A stretch of 51,549 nt of DNA from Vibrio sagamiensis NBRC 104589 (GCF_007990935.1 NZ_BJXJ01000030.1:1-51549), one strand, 5' to 3'; shown: positions 29,915 through 40,638, numbered from the stretch's first letter. Translations and numbers: made by a program. The notes: generated by a model from the letters alone, not told the origin.

Positions 29915-31015
29915 ATGGAACGGATTACGGTCAATCTAGCTGAACGTAGCTACCCTATCTCTATTGGCGCCGGGTTGTTTGAGGACCCGGCGTACCTTTC
30001 ACAAATTATTTTGAATAAAACTGCGGACCAGAAAGTTGTCGTGATCAGTAATGTTACGGTTGCACCTCTGTATGCAGAAAAGATTCTTAGTCAACTTAAA
30101 CAATTTGGCTGTGATGGATCACTGCTTGAATTGCCAGATGGTGAGCAATTCAAAAGTTTAGAAACCTTCAATCAAATAATAAACTATCTGCTGGAAGGTC
30201 GCTTTGCACGTGATGTAATGATTATTGCTTTAGGTGGTGGTGTTGTTGGTGATCTGGTTGGCTTTTCCGCAGCTTGCTATCAACGTGGTGTTGATTTTAT
30301 CCAAATTCCAACCACATTATTGTCACAAGTGGATTCATCAGTTGGTGGTAAAACTGCGGTCAACCATCCTCTTGGTAAAAATATGATTGGTGCTTTCTAT
30401 CAACCTAAAGCGGTAATTATTGATACTAACTGTTTATCGACGCTTCCAGAGCGTGAGTTTGCGTCAGGTATGGCAGAGGTAATCAAGTATGGCATTATTT
30501 ATGATGCCGATTTTTTCGCTTGGTTAGAAGGGAATCTTGATAGTTTATATGCTTTAGATGAAAGAGCTTTGACGTATGCGATTGCTCGCTGTTGTGAAAT
30601 TAAAGCCAAAGTTGTAGCACAAGATGAGAAAGAATCTGGTATTCGGGCGATTTTGAACTTAGGTCATACCTTTGGTCATCCAATTGAAGCTGAGTTGGGC
30701 TATGGCAATTGGCTACATGGTGAAGCCGTTTCTTCAGGTATTGTGATGGCGGCGAAAACTTCTCACTTACGTGGGTTGATTTCGCAAGAACAGTTTGATC
30801 GCATCATTAACATTATGCGTCGCGCTAAGTTGCCAGTGCATACGCCAGATAGTATGACTTTTGATGACTTTATGATGCATATGATGCGTGATAAGAAAGT
30901 TTTATCTGGTCAACTACGTTTAGTTCTTCCAACTGGCATCGGATCTGCGCAAGTGATGACGGGAACACCTCAAGAAGTCATCAAGCAAGCGATCGACTTT
31001 GGACGTACAATTTAA
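29915..31015 (+). CDS. aroB: 3-dehydroquinate synthase
   Basis: NAD- and zinc-dependent cyclisation of DAHP to 3-dehydroquinate, second step of the shikimate pathway. 366 aa. [13 protein letters not shown] (about 103-115) binds NAD; the zinc ligands lie in GMAEVIKYG (E near 185) and the two histidines of [10 protein letters not shown] and [10 protein letters not shown]. Ribosome site TTGGAGCA. Typical aroK-aroB-damX-dam order. Confidence 0.97.
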   Translation: MERITVNLAERSYPISIGAGLFEDPAYLSQIILNKTADQKVVVISNVTVAPLYAEKILSQLKQFGCDGSLLELPDGEQFKSLETFNQIINYLLEGRFARDVMIIALGGGVVGDLVGFSAACYQRGVDFIQIPTTLLSQVDSSVGGKTAVNHPLGKNMIGAFYQPKAVIIDTNCLSTLPEREFASGMAEVIKYGIIYDADFFAWLEGNLDSLYALDERALTYAIARCCEIKAKVVAQDEKESGIRAILNLGHTFGHPIEAELGYGNWLHGEAVSSGIVMAAKTSHLRGLISQEQFDRIINIMRRAKLPVHTPDSMTFDDFMMHMMRDKKVLSGQLRLVLPTGIGSAQVMTGTPQEVIKQAIDFGRTI

Positions 31016-31066
31016 CCTTGTAATGGCGTGATTTAGCGCCATTCTTATTACTATTAAGGTTGTACC

Positions 31067-32596
31067 ATGAGTTTTGCTCACGTTCTTGAACTGGACTCAC
31101 AAACAGGATTACTTGAAAGATTAGGCTTACTGACTAACTTCGGTTCCAACTTGATTGTGATTAATGGCCAGACCGGCTACGGGAAGTCTTGGCTTGCACA
31201 ACGTTACCTAGAAGTTGGTGCTAGCAATAAAAACCAGTGTTTGTTGTCGTGTCATGTTAATCAAGATGATTCTCAACGACGTATGCTAATGTTAAGTCAA
31301 ATAATGTCAGATGCGTTGTTTGATCAGCATGATACTTTAATTGATAGTCTTGAACATATTGTCGGCAATGATGAATGTGATATTGCAATTGTAATAGATG
31401 ATGCAAATTTGTTAAGTGAAAGCTTGGTGTTAGAACTTTGGGCACTAGTGCTTGCTGCACAAATACAACCGAATTGGCGTATTAATATTTTATTGTTTAC
31501 TAAAACGGGACATTTTGAATCTATCTTAGCTCGTATTAGTTATGGTCAAGATCTCAAGCCAGTGGAACTCGATATTGATTTGTTATCTGAGATAGAAGCA
31601 CGTCGTTTCTTTGAGTCTCTAGTTGTACGTTATGTTGATGATAGTGCAGAGAAACGAGTGAGAAATGCGTTTAAGAAAGTCAGCCCAACACCGGGCGACA
31701 TCATGGCGTTGGGAGAGATGAAGATGGAAAAAAGAATTATTATTCGTTCGATTATCGACTCACCTCTTAATATCGCTTTGCTTGTATTGCTTTTATTACT
31801 CTTGATCGCGAGTGGCTACTGGTGGATGCAGCCTGATCCAGATGACAAAGCGCAACAAATTACACGTTACCTCGAACAAACTGCCATTCCCACTATTACC
31901 GACCCTGCTGTGTCATCTGACTCAGCGGAATCAATGCAATCAATGGATATGAAAACGGCTGAAAACAGTGTGAATACTCCAAAGGGAGCGGCTCAAGTAG
32001 GTGAAGATGATTCTAACGCTTTACCACCGGTGGTGACTGATAATGTGATCAGTGTGGGTAATGAAGATAATCAGCAGCGAGTGGTGATTGATTCAGAAGT
32101 GGTTGATGCTTTGTTAGAAGATAAATCGGATTCCTCCCCGGGTAATGAGCCCGATAAAACCAATAACCTAGATAGCACGGAGCAAAATGACCCTAAAAAA
32201 GCGCCGCACCATAGTAGTTCCTCTTTGATTAACATTGTCCCAAAAGCGGAAGTGGCAACGAATAAGGTCGCTTCAGTCACGGCAATGGGTACCTTCTCTT
32301 ATGCACTCGATGCATTAAAAGCGCTTCCAGCTCGTTCTTATACTTTGCAATTAGGTGCGATGACTGACAAACGAGATGTTCAAGCATTCTTGGATAAACA
32401 CAACCTTAATGATGAAGTTCGTATCTATCCAACACTACGCAATGATAAAGAGTGGTTCATTATTACTTACCAAGATTACCCAACGATTCAAGCGGCACGA
32501 GATGCAGCTGATGCATTACCTGAAGTGTTAAAATTGGTTAACCCTTGGGCTAAGTCTATCTCCCAAGTGCACAAAGAAATAGACCAAGCGAAATAA
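31067..32596 (+). CDS. damX: DamX, SPOR-domain cell-division protein
   Basis: Inner-membrane protein recruited to the septum by binding denuded glycan strands. 509 aa. The N-terminal ATPase-like region has a P-loop GQTGYGKSW (about 27-35). A TM helix (about 229-246, IALLVLLLLLLIASGYWW) leads to a long acidic, low-complexity periplasmic linker rich in S, D, N and E. The C-terminal SPOR domain starts at YTLQLGAMTD (near 425). It has the same arrangement as E. coli DamX, though somewhat longer. Confidence 0.93.
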   Translation: MSFAHVLELDSQTGLLERLGLLTNFGSNLIVINGQTGYGKSWLAQRYLEVGASNKNQCLLSCHVNQDDSQRRMLMLSQIMSDALFDQHDTLIDSLEHIVGNDECDIAIVIDDANLLSESLVLELWALVLAAQIQPNWRINILLFTKTGHFESILARISYGQDLKPVELDIDLLSEIEARRFFESLVVRYVDDSAEKRVRNAFKKVSPTPGDIMALGEMKMEKRIIIRSIIDSPLNIALLVLLLLLLIASGYWWMQPDPDDKAQQITRYLEQTAIPTITDPAVSSDSAESMQSMDMKTAENSVNTPKGAAQVGEDDSNALPPVVTDNVISVGNEDNQQRVVIDSEVVDALLEDKSDSSPGNEPDKTNNLDSTEQNDPKKAPHHSSSSLINIVPKAEVATNKVASVTAMGTFSYALDALKALPARSYTLQLGAMTDKRDVQAFLDKHNLNDEVRIYPTLRNDKEWFIITYQDYPTIQAARDAADALPEVLKLVNPWAKSISQVHKEIDQAK

Positions 32597-32674
32597 TCCT
32601 GAGCTTGACCGAAAAATATGTTACATTCCGCACCCTCAAATTAGGTTTGTCACTTTTAGCAATAAGAGCAATAG

Positions 32675-33514
32675 ATGAAAAAGCAGAGAGCCTTTCTGAA
32701 GTGGGCTGGGGGAAAGTACGGCCTTGTCGAAGATATTCAGCGTCATTTGCCACCCGCTCGCAAGCTCGTTGAGCCTTTTGTCGGTGCTGGTTCGGTTTTT
32801 CTTAATACTGATTATGAACATTATTTACTAGCAGACATTAACCCTGATCTGATCAATCTTTACAATTTGCTTAAAGACAAACCACAAGAGTACATTTCAG
32901 AAGCGAAACGTTGGTTTATTGCTGATAATAATCGCAAAGAAGCTTACCTTGATATCCGTGCTCAATTTAATAACACGGATGATCTCATGTATCGATCGGT
33001 AGCTTTCCTTTACATGAACCGCTTTGGTTTTAATGGCTTGTGTCGCTATAACAAAAAAGGCGGGTTTAATGTTCCGTTTGGTTCGTATAAAAAACCCTAT
33101 TTCCCTGAAGCAGAATTAGAGTTTTTTGCAGAGAAAGCTAAAAGAGCCACGTTTGTTTGTGAAAGCTACACTGAGACGTTTCGCCGTGCTCGTAAAGGCA
33201 GTGTGATTTATTGTGATCCTCCTTATGCGCCTTTGTCCAATACGGCAAACTTCACTTCTTATGCTGTTAGTGGCTTTACGCTAGATGACCAAGCCGCTTT
33301 AGCTGATATTGCTGAAACAACGGCAATAAAGCGTGGTATACCCGTGCTTATCTCAAACCACGATACCACCTTAACGCGTCGCTTGTACCACGGTGCAGAC
33401 TTAAATGCAGTCAAAGTAAAGCGCACAATTAGTCGTAATGGTAGTGGACGAAACAAAGTTGATGAGTTATTGGCACTTTTCCATGCTGAGGATTCAGCCG
33501 CTTCGGCTTCATAA
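32675..33514 (+). CDS. dam: DNA adenine methylase (GATC)
   Basis: Methylates adenine N6 in GATC, guiding mismatch repair, replication timing (SeqA) and, in vibrios, chromosome II initiation. 279 aa (E. coli 278). SAM site FLKWAGGKYG (8-16) and FVGAGSVF (35-42); catalytic DPPY at 181-184, the E. coli position. It lies 78 bp after damX. In V. cholerae Dam is essential, so regulation from the aroKB-damX-dam transcript may matter. Confidence 0.97.
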   Translation: MKKQRAFLKWAGGKYGLVEDIQRHLPPARKLVEPFVGAGSVFLNTDYEHYLLADINPDLINLYNLLKDKPQEYISEAKRWFIADNNRKEAYLDIRAQFNNTDDLMYRSVAFLYMNRFGFNGLCRYNKKGGFNVPFGSYKKPYFPEAELEFFAEKAKRATFVCESYTETFRRARKGSVIYCDPPYAPLSNTANFTSYAVSGFTLDDQAALADIAETTAIKRGIPVLISNHDTTLTRRLYHGADLNAVKVKRTISRNGSGRNKVDELLALFHAEDSAASAS

Positions 33515-33614
33515 TTCTTAAACTATTGTTCCTAAATAGTGGATCTCATCTCAGGCTTAGGTAGAATCATTGGCGATATAATTTACTGTTTACTCGCCAA
33601 ACTTGAGGCCCGGT

Positions 33615-34286
33615 ATGAAAGATTTTCTCATTGCACCATCCATTTTATCTGCAGATTTTGCTCGTTTAGGCGAAGATGTTGAGAAGGTACTGGCAGCGGG
33701 TGCTGATGTCGTTCACTTTGATGTGATGGATAATCATTATGTGCCAAACCTAACCTTTGGTGCCCCAGTGTGTAAAGCACTGCGAGATTATGGCATTACA
33801 GCCCCTATTGATGTTCATTTAATGGTTAAACCCGTTGACCGTATTATCCCTGATTTCGCCAAAGCTGGCGCATCGATGATTACATTCCATATTGAAGCAT
33901 CTGAGCACGTTGATCGTACTCTGCAGTTAATCAAAGAGCACGGTTGTAAAGCGGGTGTGGTTCTTAACCCTGCAACACCACTTGCACACCTTGAATTCCT
34001 CATGGACAAAGTTGACTTGATTTTGTTGATGTCAGTCAACCCAGGTTTCGGCGGTCAATCATTCATTCCTCACACACTTGATAAGTTACGTGCGGTACGG
34101 AAGATGATCGATCAATCTGGTCGCGATATCCGTCTAGAAATAGATGGGGGCGTGAAAGTTGATAACATCCGTGAAATCGCAGAAGCGGGTGCGGATATGT
34201 TTGTTGCAGGTTCTGCGATTTTCAGTGAGCCAGATTACAAGCAAGTTATTGATAAAATGCGCACTGAACTTGAAAACGTCAAATAA
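33615..34286 (+). CDS. rpe: Ribulose-phosphate 3-epimerase
   Basis: Interconverts ribulose 5-phosphate and xylulose 5-phosphate in the pentose phosphate pathway. 223 aa from ATG 33615 with GAGG 7 bp upstream; an ATG-like start 12 bp earlier is weaker. Metal-site motifs: [16 protein letters not shown] near residue 35, HLMV near 67, and the phosphate-binding DGGV and AGSAIF loops near 177 and 199. The gph and trpS genes that follow rpe in E. coli and V. cholerae are absent here, and rpsF comes next. Confidence 0.95.
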   Translation: MKDFLIAPSILSADFARLGEDVEKVLAAGADVVHFDVMDNHYVPNLTFGAPVCKALRDYGITAPIDVHLMVKPVDRIIPDFAKAGASMITFHIEASEHVDRTLQLIKEHGCKAGVVLNPATPLAHLEFLMDKVDLILLMSVNPGFGGQSFIPHTLDKLRAVRKMIDQSGRDIRLEIDGGVKVDNIREIAEAGADMFVAGSAIFSEPDYKQVIDKMRTELENVK

Positions 34287-34331
34287 GCGCTAAAATACAC
34301 TCTAAAACCAGTGCGATACCGCTATGATTTT

Positions 34332-34359
34332 AAAGGCTACCATTTCACTGGTCGCCTTT
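34332..34359 (+). terminator. Hairpin after rpe, possible terminator
   Basis: AAAGGC-T-ACC / GGT-C-GCCTTT with one internal mismatch. The following sequence is only weakly T-rich. Confidence 0.45.
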
Positions 34360-34481
34360 GCTATATATGATTCAAGGCAGTAAAAATATCCACCGTGGTG
34401 TGCAAATAATCACTTGCCTAATTTATCTCCTTTCTGTACTATTCGTGCTCCTTAAACTCAGTCAATTGTCTTTAGTTCCTT

Positions 34482-34515
34482 GCTTCCTCTGGACGACTGA
34501 GCCATTTGTGGAAGC
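34482..34515 (+). promoter_or_regulatory. rpsF leader hairpin, possible S6:S18 autoregulatory element
   Basis: GCTTCC (34482-34487) pairs with GGAAGC (34510-34515), and a CCG lies just after at 34524. S6:S18 is known to bind a structured rpsF leader with a CCG motif in many bacteria. I cannot fold it here, so the identity is tentative. Confidence 0.4.
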
Positions 34516-34539
34516 TGAATAATCCGTAAGGAGCAACCA

Positions 34540-34929
34540 ATGCGTCATTACGAAATCGTATTCATGGTGCACCCAGATCAAAGCGAGCAAGTTGCTGGCA
34601 TGATCGAGCGTTACACTGGTTCAATCACTGAAGCTGGTGGTAAAATCCACCGTCTAGAAGACTGGGGTCGTCGTCAACTGGCTTACCCAATCAACAAGCT
34701 TCACAAAGCTCACTACGTTCTAATGAACGTTGAAGCTGACCAAGCTGTTATCGATGAACTAGAAACTGCTTTCCGTTTCAACGATGCAGTTCTACGTAAC
34801 ATGATCATGCGTACTAAAGCGGCGATCACTGAGCAATCTATCATGCTTAAGCAGAAAGAAGAGCGTGCAGAGCGTGCTCCTCGTCGTGAAGAGCGTGCTG
34901 AAGCTAAGCCAGAAGCAGCTGCTGAGTAA
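34540..34929 (+). CDS. rpsF: Small ribosomal subunit protein bS6
   Basis: 30S protein that pairs with bS18. 129 aa, with the RRM-like body [18 protein letters not shown] to about residue 100 and a highly charged C-terminal tail (repeated [10 protein letters not shown]) that in E. coli receives added glutamates. Ribosome site AAGGAG directly upstream. First gene of rpsF-priB-rpsR-rplI. Confidence 0.97.
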   Translation: MRHYEIVFMVHPDQSEQVAGMIERYTGSITEAGGKIHRLEDWGRRQLAYPINKLHKAHYVLMNVEADQAVIDELETAFRFNDAVLRNMIMRTKAAITEQSIMLKQKEERAERAPRREERAEAKPEAAAE

Positions 34930-34937
34930 TATTTCTT

Positions 34938-35240
34938 ATGACCAATCGAATGGAGCTGAGTGGCACCATTGCCAAACCGCCTATTCGTAGCAAAAGCCCT
35001 AGTGGTATTGAACACTGTCGATTTTGGTTAGAGCATCGCTCTACGATTATCGAAGCCGACCTGTATAGGCAAGTATATTGTCGTATGGCGGTTGTTGTTA
35101 GTGGGCTTGGGTCACAAGCATTAACTCAGAATTTAGTACAAGGCAGTAACATTAAGGTAAGTGGTTTTGTTGCTTATCAAACCGGCCGAAATGGCGTTGG
35201 GAAATTAGTGTTACACGCCGACAACATTACTCAAATTTAA
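34938..35240 (+). CDS. priB: Primosomal replication protein N (PriB)
   Basis: Single-stranded-DNA-binding OB-fold dimer that helps PriA load DnaB at stalled forks. 100 aa. MTNRMELSGTIAKPP is the SSB-like start and GxxCRFWLEH-type strand follows. It lies between rpsF and rpsR, its usual location, 8 bp after rpsF. Confidence 0.95.
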   Translation: MTNRMELSGTIAKPPIRSKSPSGIEHCRFWLEHRSTIIEADLYRQVYCRMAVVVSGLGSQALTQNLVQGSNIKVSGFVAYQTGRNGVGKLVLHADNITQI

Positions 35241-35253
35241 GATCAGGAGATAG

Positions 35254-35484
<231 letters not shown>

Positions 35485-35517
35485 TCGGTTCGTTTTATTA
35501 AGAAAGAGGATTAAACA

Positions 35518-35970
35518 ATGCAAGTTATTCTACTTGATAAAATCGGTAACCTAGGTGGTCTTGGCGATAAAGTAAACGTTAAATCTGGCTACGCTCGTAA
35601 CTTCCTTATCCCTCAAGGTAAAGCAGTTATGGCTACTAAAGCTAACGTTGAAATGTTCGAAGCTCGTCGTGCTGAACTAGAAGCTAAAGTTGCTGAGCAA
35701 CTATCTGCTTCTCAAGCTCGTGCTGAGAAAGTTAACGCTCTAGAAGCTGTTGTTATCGCATCAAAAGCTGGTGACGAAGGCAAACTATTCGGTTCTATCG
35801 GTACTCGTGATATCGCTAATGCTATTACTGCTGCAGGCGTTGAAGTTGTTAAGAGCGAAGTTCGCCTTCCTGAAGGTGCTCTACGTAACACTGGTGAGTT
35901 CGAGATCAGCGTTCAACTTCACTCTGAAGTGTTCGCTACAGTGAACGTACAAGTTGTTGCTGCTGAGTAA
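35518..35970 (+). CDS. rplI: Large ribosomal subunit protein bL9
   Basis: 50S protein of the L1 stalk base. 150 aa. N-terminal rRNA-binding domain [19 protein letters not shown] with [13 protein letters not shown], a connecting helix, and a C-terminal domain with [16 protein letters not shown]. Strong codon bias like its neighbours. A terminator follows. Confidence 0.98.
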   Translation: MQVILLDKIGNLGGLGDKVNVKSGYARNFLIPQGKAVMATKANVEMFEARRAELEAKVAEQLSASQARAEKVNALEAVVIASKAGDEGKLFGSIGTRDIANAITAAGVEVVKSEVRLPEGALRNTGEFEISVQLHSEVFATVNVQVVAAE

Positions 35971-35990
35971 TTTCAGTATCAAGACGAAAT

Positions 35991-36020
35991 AAAAAGCACC
36001 TCTCCGGAGGTGCTTTTTTT
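35991..36020. terminator. Terminator after rplI
   Basis: 12-bp stem AAAAAGCACCTC / GAGGTGCTTTTT with a TCCG loop, then more T residues. The A-rich left arm could also end the convergent DUF481 gene (its stop is about 100 bp away). Confidence 0.93.
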
Positions 36021-36122
36021 ATATCATTGACTTTATGAGGTATTTTATAGTCAAGTCCCTTGAAGTTATAGGATATATATTAAATAAAATTTAATGAATA
36101 CTATCCAAGGCTACTAAACCTT

Positions 36123-36887
36123 TTAAAAAATAAATAGTAGACTCATTGCAAAAACACTATCAGCTTTGCTCAAGCCTTCTGGTACTTTGCTGTGGTATTG
36201 GCGTGAGTGGGTAAACTTCAGAGCAATATCATCGGTAATGTTATTTGTGATACTCAAATCACTATCGAAGCGTGAGTTACTTTTGCCACTTACCAGTGTT
36301 AAATTGGCTGTAAAGCTTAAATTATCTAAGACCTGCCATGTTGTATTAACATTACTTCGCACGATCGCTTCTTCAACGGTGTGAGGAAAAATGATGTCAT
36401 CGTCATCAAGCTCATTTATATTTGGCTCCTGATATCGGAAACCCGGGCCTAACTCGATTTCTAAAATGAACTCTTGCGTGTAAGACACCTGATAGCCTAG
36501 CCCCCCAGATACAGTATAATCTTCAAAGTATGCGCTATAACGAGAGTCTGTACCGTTGAAGCTGCCGTAAAGGTAGGTTTTGGGTCCTAATTTATAGTCA
36601 CTCTGAATGTTATAAATTGAGGAGCGTTTGTCTTCTTCACCATTTTTGTAAAGATTATAGAACTTCCATTCACCATTTGAACGATGACGTCCAGAGGTAT
36701 ACACCACGCTTAAACGGGTATTTAGGGCGCGGGATTCTGTATTGCCAGTGTGAGACTGATAGCCAAATTCAACTTCAGTTTGCCAAGGCTCAGGCACTTT
36801 AATTTCTTGATCTAATTCAACTGATTCTTCAGCATACGATACCGAAATATATAGTAAACTTAAGCTAAGTAACCAGTATTTTGACAC
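36123..36887 (-). CDS. DUF481-family outer-membrane protein
   Basis: Predicted beta-barrel protein of the YdiY/DUF481 (salt-induced outer membrane) type, 254 aa from a GTG at 36887. A TGAGG site lies 6-10 bp upstream of that GTG; the longer reading from 36947 lacks a signal peptide fit. The signal peptide runs to YISVSYA, then mature EESVELDQ. The barrel strands alternate aromatic and polar residues and the C-terminus ends in the F-type barrel signature (AMSLLFIF). Function unknown; possibly porin-like or stress-responsive. Confidence 0.78.
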   Translation of the reverse strand: MSKYWLLSLSLLYISVSYAEESVELDQEIKVPEPWQTEVEFGYQSHTGNTESRALNTRLSVVYTSGRHRSNGEWKFYNLYKNGEEDKRSSIYNIQSDYKLGPKTYLYGSFNGTDSRYSAYFEDYTVSGGLGYQVSYTQEFILEIELGPGFRYQEPNINELDDDDIIFPHTVEEAIVRSNVNTTWQVLDNLSFTANLTLVSGKSNSRFDSDLSITNNITDDIALKFTHSRQYHSKVPEGLSKADSVFAMSLLFIF

Positions 36888-37103
36888 AGTAACCTCAGAG
36901 GCATTAAAAAGGAGCCTGATATTGATATATAACGTCAGGTAGGTCAACAGAAGGTCAATTTTTCTTGGTTTTTTTGTTTTGATTAATGTTATTCATTCGT
37001 TAGTTGATTTTCTTATGGGTTGAACTATTAATATGATGGATTGATGGGTGTTCTTAGTTTAGAAGGGCATATTATTCCCAATTGATGAGCTTGATAGAGC
37101 AAG

Positions 37104-37124
37104 CGATTTGAGGTTACTTGGGTA
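37104..37124 (+). repeat. Dispersed intergenic repeat, copy 4 (single arm)
   Basis: GATTTGAGGTTACTTGGGTA, about 55 bp upstream of dnaB, shares TTGAGGTTACTTGG with the repeat core. Confidence 0.5.
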
Positions 37125-37177
37125 TAGTTAGGTTTAAGGTTATAATCCTGAGTCATTCGTAGTTATTGAGCAAAGTC

Positions 37178-38578
37178 ATGGTGGAAAATAGAAATCGCAA
37201 ACCTTCAGATATTCAGGTCGACGCAATTAAGGTCCCTCCACACTCGCTAGAAGCCGAGCAATCAGTAATTGGTGGTCTTTTATTAGACAATGAACGTTGG
37301 GACACAGTAGCCGAACGTGTGGTAAGCAGTGATTTCTATAGCCGTCCTCACCGTCTTATTTTTGAAGGCGTTAAAGCCATTCTTGAAGAAAACAAACCGC
37401 TTGATTTAATTACACTCTCTGAACACTTAGAGCGTCATGAACGGCTTGATGATGTCGGTGGTTTTGCCTATCTCGCTGATTTAGCAAAAAACACTCCAAG
37501 TGCTGCGAACATCAATGCCTATGCTGATATTGTTGCTGAACGTGCTATTGTTCGTGGTTTGATCGGTGTTGCTAATGAGATCGCGGATGCAGGTTATGAT
37601 CCTCAAGGCCGCAGTTCGGAAGATTTAATTGATTTAGCTGAAAGTAAAGTGTTTGCGATTGCGGAATCTCGAACCAGTGAGAATGAAGGTCCGCAAAATG
37701 TCGATAACATCCTTGAAAAAACGCTAGAGCGTATCGAGATGCTGTATAAAACACCACAAGATGGTGTTACTGGCGTAGATACTGGTTTTACCGACCTGAA
37801 CAAGAAAACTGCTGGTTTGCAAGGTTCCGATTTAGTTATTGTCGCCGCTCGACCTTCTATGGGTAAAACAACGTTTGCGATGAACTTGTGCGAAAACGCA
37901 GCCATGCAGCAAGAAAAACCTGTATTGATTTTTTCACTTGAGATGCCTGCAGAGCAATTGATGATGCGTATGCTCGCGTCTCTTTCTCGTGTTGATCAAA
38001 CTAAGATCCGAACAGGGCAGTTGGATGACGAAGATTGGGCTCGAATTTCTTCGACAATGGGTATCTTGATGCAAAAGAAGAATATGTACATCGATGACAG
38101 CTCTGGCTTGACCCCGACTGAAGTGCGTTCTCGCGCTCGGCGAGTGGCCCGTGAGCACGGTGGCTTATCGATGATCATGGTCGATTACCTTCAGTTGATG
38201 CGAGTTCCGGCCATGTCGGATAACCGAACGTTAGAGATTGCTGAAATATCTCGTTCTTTGAAAGCACTAGCGAAAGAATTGAACGTGCCTGTGGTCGCAC
38301 TATCCCAGCTTAACCGTTCTCTAGAGCAACGTGCAGACAAACGCCCAGTGAACTCAGACTTACGTGAATCAGGTTCTATCGAGCAGGATGCTGACTTGAT
38401 CATGTTTATTTATCGGGATGAGGTTTACCACCCTGATAGCCCTTACAAGGGAACAGCAGAAATCATTCTTGGCAAACAGCGTAACGGTCCGATTGGTTCA
38501 GTTCGCTTGACATTCCAAGGTCAGCACTCGCGTTTCGATAACTACGCAGGCCCAGCATTTGATATTGATGATGAGTAA
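37178..38578 (+). CDS. dnaB: Replicative DNA helicase DnaB
   Basis: Hexameric 5'-3' helicase at the replication fork. 466 aa from ATG 37178 (E. coli 471); a TTG at 37166 is an in-frame alternative. N-terminal collar domain from [16 protein letters not shown]; RecA-like ATPase with Walker [12 protein letters not shown] (about 225-236), Walker [11 protein letters not shown] and motif H4 [10 protein letters not shown] near 375. Weak ribosome site. alr starts 4 bp after the stop. Confidence 0.98.
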   Translation: MVENRNRKPSDIQVDAIKVPPHSLEAEQSVIGGLLLDNERWDTVAERVVSSDFYSRPHRLIFEGVKAILEENKPLDLITLSEHLERHERLDDVGGFAYLADLAKNTPSAANINAYADIVAERAIVRGLIGVANEIADAGYDPQGRSSEDLIDLAESKVFAIAESRTSENEGPQNVDNILEKTLERIEMLYKTPQDGVTGVDTGFTDLNKKTAGLQGSDLVIVAARPSMGKTTFAMNLCENAAMQQEKPVLIFSLEMPAEQLMMRMLASLSRVDQTKIRTGQLDDEDWARISSTMGILMQKKNMYIDDSSGLTPTEVRSRARRVAREHGGLSMIMVDYLQLMRVPAMSDNRTLEIAEISRSLKALAKELNVPVVALSQLNRSLEQRADKRPVNSDLRESGSIEQDADLIMFIYRDEVYHPDSPYKGTAEIILGKQRNGPIGSVRLTFQGQHSRFDNYAGPAFDIDDE

Positions 38579-38582
38579 TACC

Positions 38583-39668
38583 ATGAGCTATAAAAAAGCA
38601 GCAATTGCATGCGTAGATTTATCGGCATTGCAGCATAACCTGCTGCGCGTAAAACAACAGGCTCCTAACAGTAAAGTCATGGCGGTAGTCAAAGCAAATG
38701 GCTATGGTCATGGTTTACGTCACGTTGCTCAACACGCCATTGACGGTGATGCTTTTGGTGTAGCGCGCATAGAAGAAGCGTTGCAACTTCGAGCGTGTGG
38801 TCTTGTAAAGCCGATCCTACTTTTGGAAGGCTTTTACTCGTCAGGTGATCTACCCGTTCTGGTGACCAATAATATTCAAACGGTTGTTCACTGTGAGGAA
38901 CAACTGGTTGCGCTTGAACAAGCTGAGTTAGATACACCTGTTGTGGTATGGCTGAAAGTCGACAGTGGCATGCATCGCTTGGGGGTTCACCCAGAACACT
39001 ATGATGAGTTTGTGGTTCGCTTGGAAGCATGTGCCAATGTGGCCAAGCCTATTCGTTACATGAGCCACTTTGGTTGCGCTGATGAATTAGACAACGATGC
39101 CACGACACAGCAAATCGAGCTATTTATGTCTCTCACATCTGGTTGCCAAGGGGAGCGCTCTTTAGCGGCTTCTGCTGGTTTTCTGGCTTGGCCACAAAGT
39201 CATCTTGATTGGGTTCGTCCTGGAATTATCATGTATGGTGTTTCACCTTTTACAGATAAAACGGCCCAAGACTTAGGCTATCAGCCAGTGATGACCTTGA
39301 AGTCCCACTTAATTGCGGTACGTGATGTGAAACAAGGCGAAAGTGTCGGCTATGGTGGCATATGGACTAGTCAACGCGATACCAAAGTCGGCGTGATTGC
39401 ATTAGGTTATGGTGATGGTTATCCAAGGACCGCTCCTAATGGGACACCTGTATTAGTGAATGGACGTAGAGTCCCAATGGCAGGGCGAGTCTCTATGGAT
39501 ATGCTCACGGTGGACCTAGGGCCTGACGCAACTGATAAAGTCGGTGATGAAGCAATTTTGTGGGGCAAAGATTTACCCGTCGAAGAGGTTGCTCATCATG
39601 TTGGCACCATCGGTTATGAGTTAGTGACTAAGCTTACTTCCCGAGTTGAGATGGAGTACCTACCATAA
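38583..39668 (+). CDS. alr: Alanine racemase, biosynthetic
   Basis: PLP enzyme that makes D-alanine for peptidoglycan. 361 aa from ATG 38583. The PLP lysine is K37 in [11 protein letters not shown] and the second base tyrosine is in VGYGGIW near residue 260. ATGs 12-15 bp upstream overlap dnaB and lack a better ribosome site. Cotranscribed with dnaB; no terminator lies between. Confidence 0.95.
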   Translation: MSYKKAAIACVDLSALQHNLLRVKQQAPNSKVMAVVKANGYGHGLRHVAQHAIDGDAFGVARIEEALQLRACGLVKPILLLEGFYSSGDLPVLVTNNIQTVVHCEEQLVALEQAELDTPVVVWLKVDSGMHRLGVHPEHYDEFVVRLEACANVAKPIRYMSHFGCADELDNDATTQQIELFMSLTSGCQGERSLAASAGFLAWPQSHLDWVRPGIIMYGVSPFTDKTAQDLGYQPVMTLKSHLIAVRDVKQGESVGYGGIWTSQRDTKVGVIALGYGDGYPRTAPNGTPVLVNGRRVPMAGRVSMDMLTVDLGPDATDKVGDEAILWGKDLPVEEVAHHVGTIGYELVTKLTSRVEMEYLP

Positions 39669-39715
39669 CAGCAGAGTTAAGAATCTTTGCCGCTTAATAA
39701 AAGCCAGATCCAACT

Positions 39716-39755
39716 AACCTCAAGCTACTTGATTTAAAGCATCTTGAGGTTGGTT
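39716..39755. repeat. Dispersed intergenic repeat, copy 5 (inverted pair)
   Basis: AACCTCAAG (39716-39724) and CTTGAGGTT (39743-39751) form a 9-bp inverted repeat around an 18-base loop. CATCTTGAGGTT is shared exactly with copy 2. It lies between alr and the convergent yjbQ and may act as a hairpin there. Confidence 0.6.
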
Positions 39756-39830
39756 ATCAGGCGTTTACGTAAGCGATAGTACTTGTATACCTGTTCAAAC
39801 GTACCAAATGAATGGCTCAGTATTTATCTA

Positions 39831-40250
39831 TTATTCACCATGAATCGTTGCAATGATTCGTCGGTCCCCACCATGAATACGATGCTCTCCTAAGTAAATA
39901 CCCTGCCATGTCCCCAAAGCTAATCTGCCATTCTGAATTGGGAGCGTGAGGTTGTTACCAAGTATGGATGCTTTTATATGCGCAGGCATGTCATCATCCC
40001 CTTCATAGGTATGCTGATAATAGGGAGCTCGCTCAGGTACAAAGCGCTCAAAGTGTGCTTCAAGATCTGCTCGAACCGTAGGATCGGCATTCTCATTGAG
40101 CGTTAAGCTAGCGGAAGTATGCTGAATAAACAGATGTAATAAACCTACTGAAACAGATTGAATTTGTGGTAACTGTTGTTCAATTTCATCAGTTATAAGG
40201 TGGAATCCACGCTTTCTAGCCTTCAGCGTTATACTTTTTTGTGTCCACAT
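39831..40250 (-). CDS. yjbQ: YjbQ-family protein (UPF0047)
   Basis: Small cytosolic protein of the YjbQ family, for which a weak thiamine phosphate synthase activity has been reported in E. coli; the physiological role is unclear. 139 aa. Conserved H-T-S-A-S motif ([17 protein letters not shown], about 43-59), D-x-x-x-H (DLEAHFERF near 65), and HIKASILG and [12 protein letters not shown] toward the C-terminus. A Fur/Zur-like site lies about 60 bp upstream of its start. Confidence 0.9.
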   Translation of the reverse strand: MWTQKSITLKARKRGFHLITDEIEQQLPQIQSVSVGLLHLFIQHTSASLTLNENADPTVRADLEAHFERFVPERAPYYQHTYEGDDDMPAHIKASILGNNLTLPIQNGRLALGTWQGIYLGEHRIHGGDRRIIATIHGE

Positions 40251-40310
40251 TAGTTGAGCCTCGTCATGTTAGAAACGATGTTAATCTGATTAGAGCCTAG
40301 TAAAAGTAAA

Positions 40311-40329
40311 TGTTATTATTATCATTATT
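40311..40329. promoter_or_regulatory. Fur-family operator-like sequence upstream of yjbQ
   Basis: On the minus strand AATAATGATAATAATAACA matches the 19-bp Fur consensus at 14 of 19 positions. The + strand AAATGTTAT at 40308-40316 also matches a Zur half-site. Which regulator (if any) binds is not clear; the AT-rich setting raises the chance of coincidence. Confidence 0.35.
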
Positions 40330-40379
40330 TTGATGTGTTTTCTTCATGATTAAGTCACATTTCAGAGCTTAATTGAACC

Positions 40380-40522
40380 TTCTTTTAAGATAAGCTATGT
40401 CGGATGAATCTCCGCTCTGACCGGGTTATGTTGGTTTGAGAGCAGTAACGTGACCTCACTCAAAGTGGCTTGATAAGGACTCGGTCATAATCAGGGTATG
40501 AAAATAAATTACAATACCCTTG
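40380..40522 (+). other. Structured pgi leader or unassigned RNA region
   Basis: In the 388-bp yjbQ-pgi gap: GCTCT / AGAGC (40409-40413, 40439-40443), a long-range GACCG / CGGTC (40417, 40482) and AGGGTAT / ATACCCT (40493-40499, 40514-40520) followed by TGTTTTG. The last hairpin is terminator-like. This could be a short ncRNA or a leader; I do not recognise a riboswitch class. Confidence 0.35.
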
Positions 40523-40638
40523 TTTTGTGATGTTTCGCCCAAACATGACATATATAGTACTTTTTGCTCAATCGGGAATTCCACAGTTTAAACTAGACTG
40601 GTGAGAATAAAACCTACTGTAACATCGGGATAAGAACC

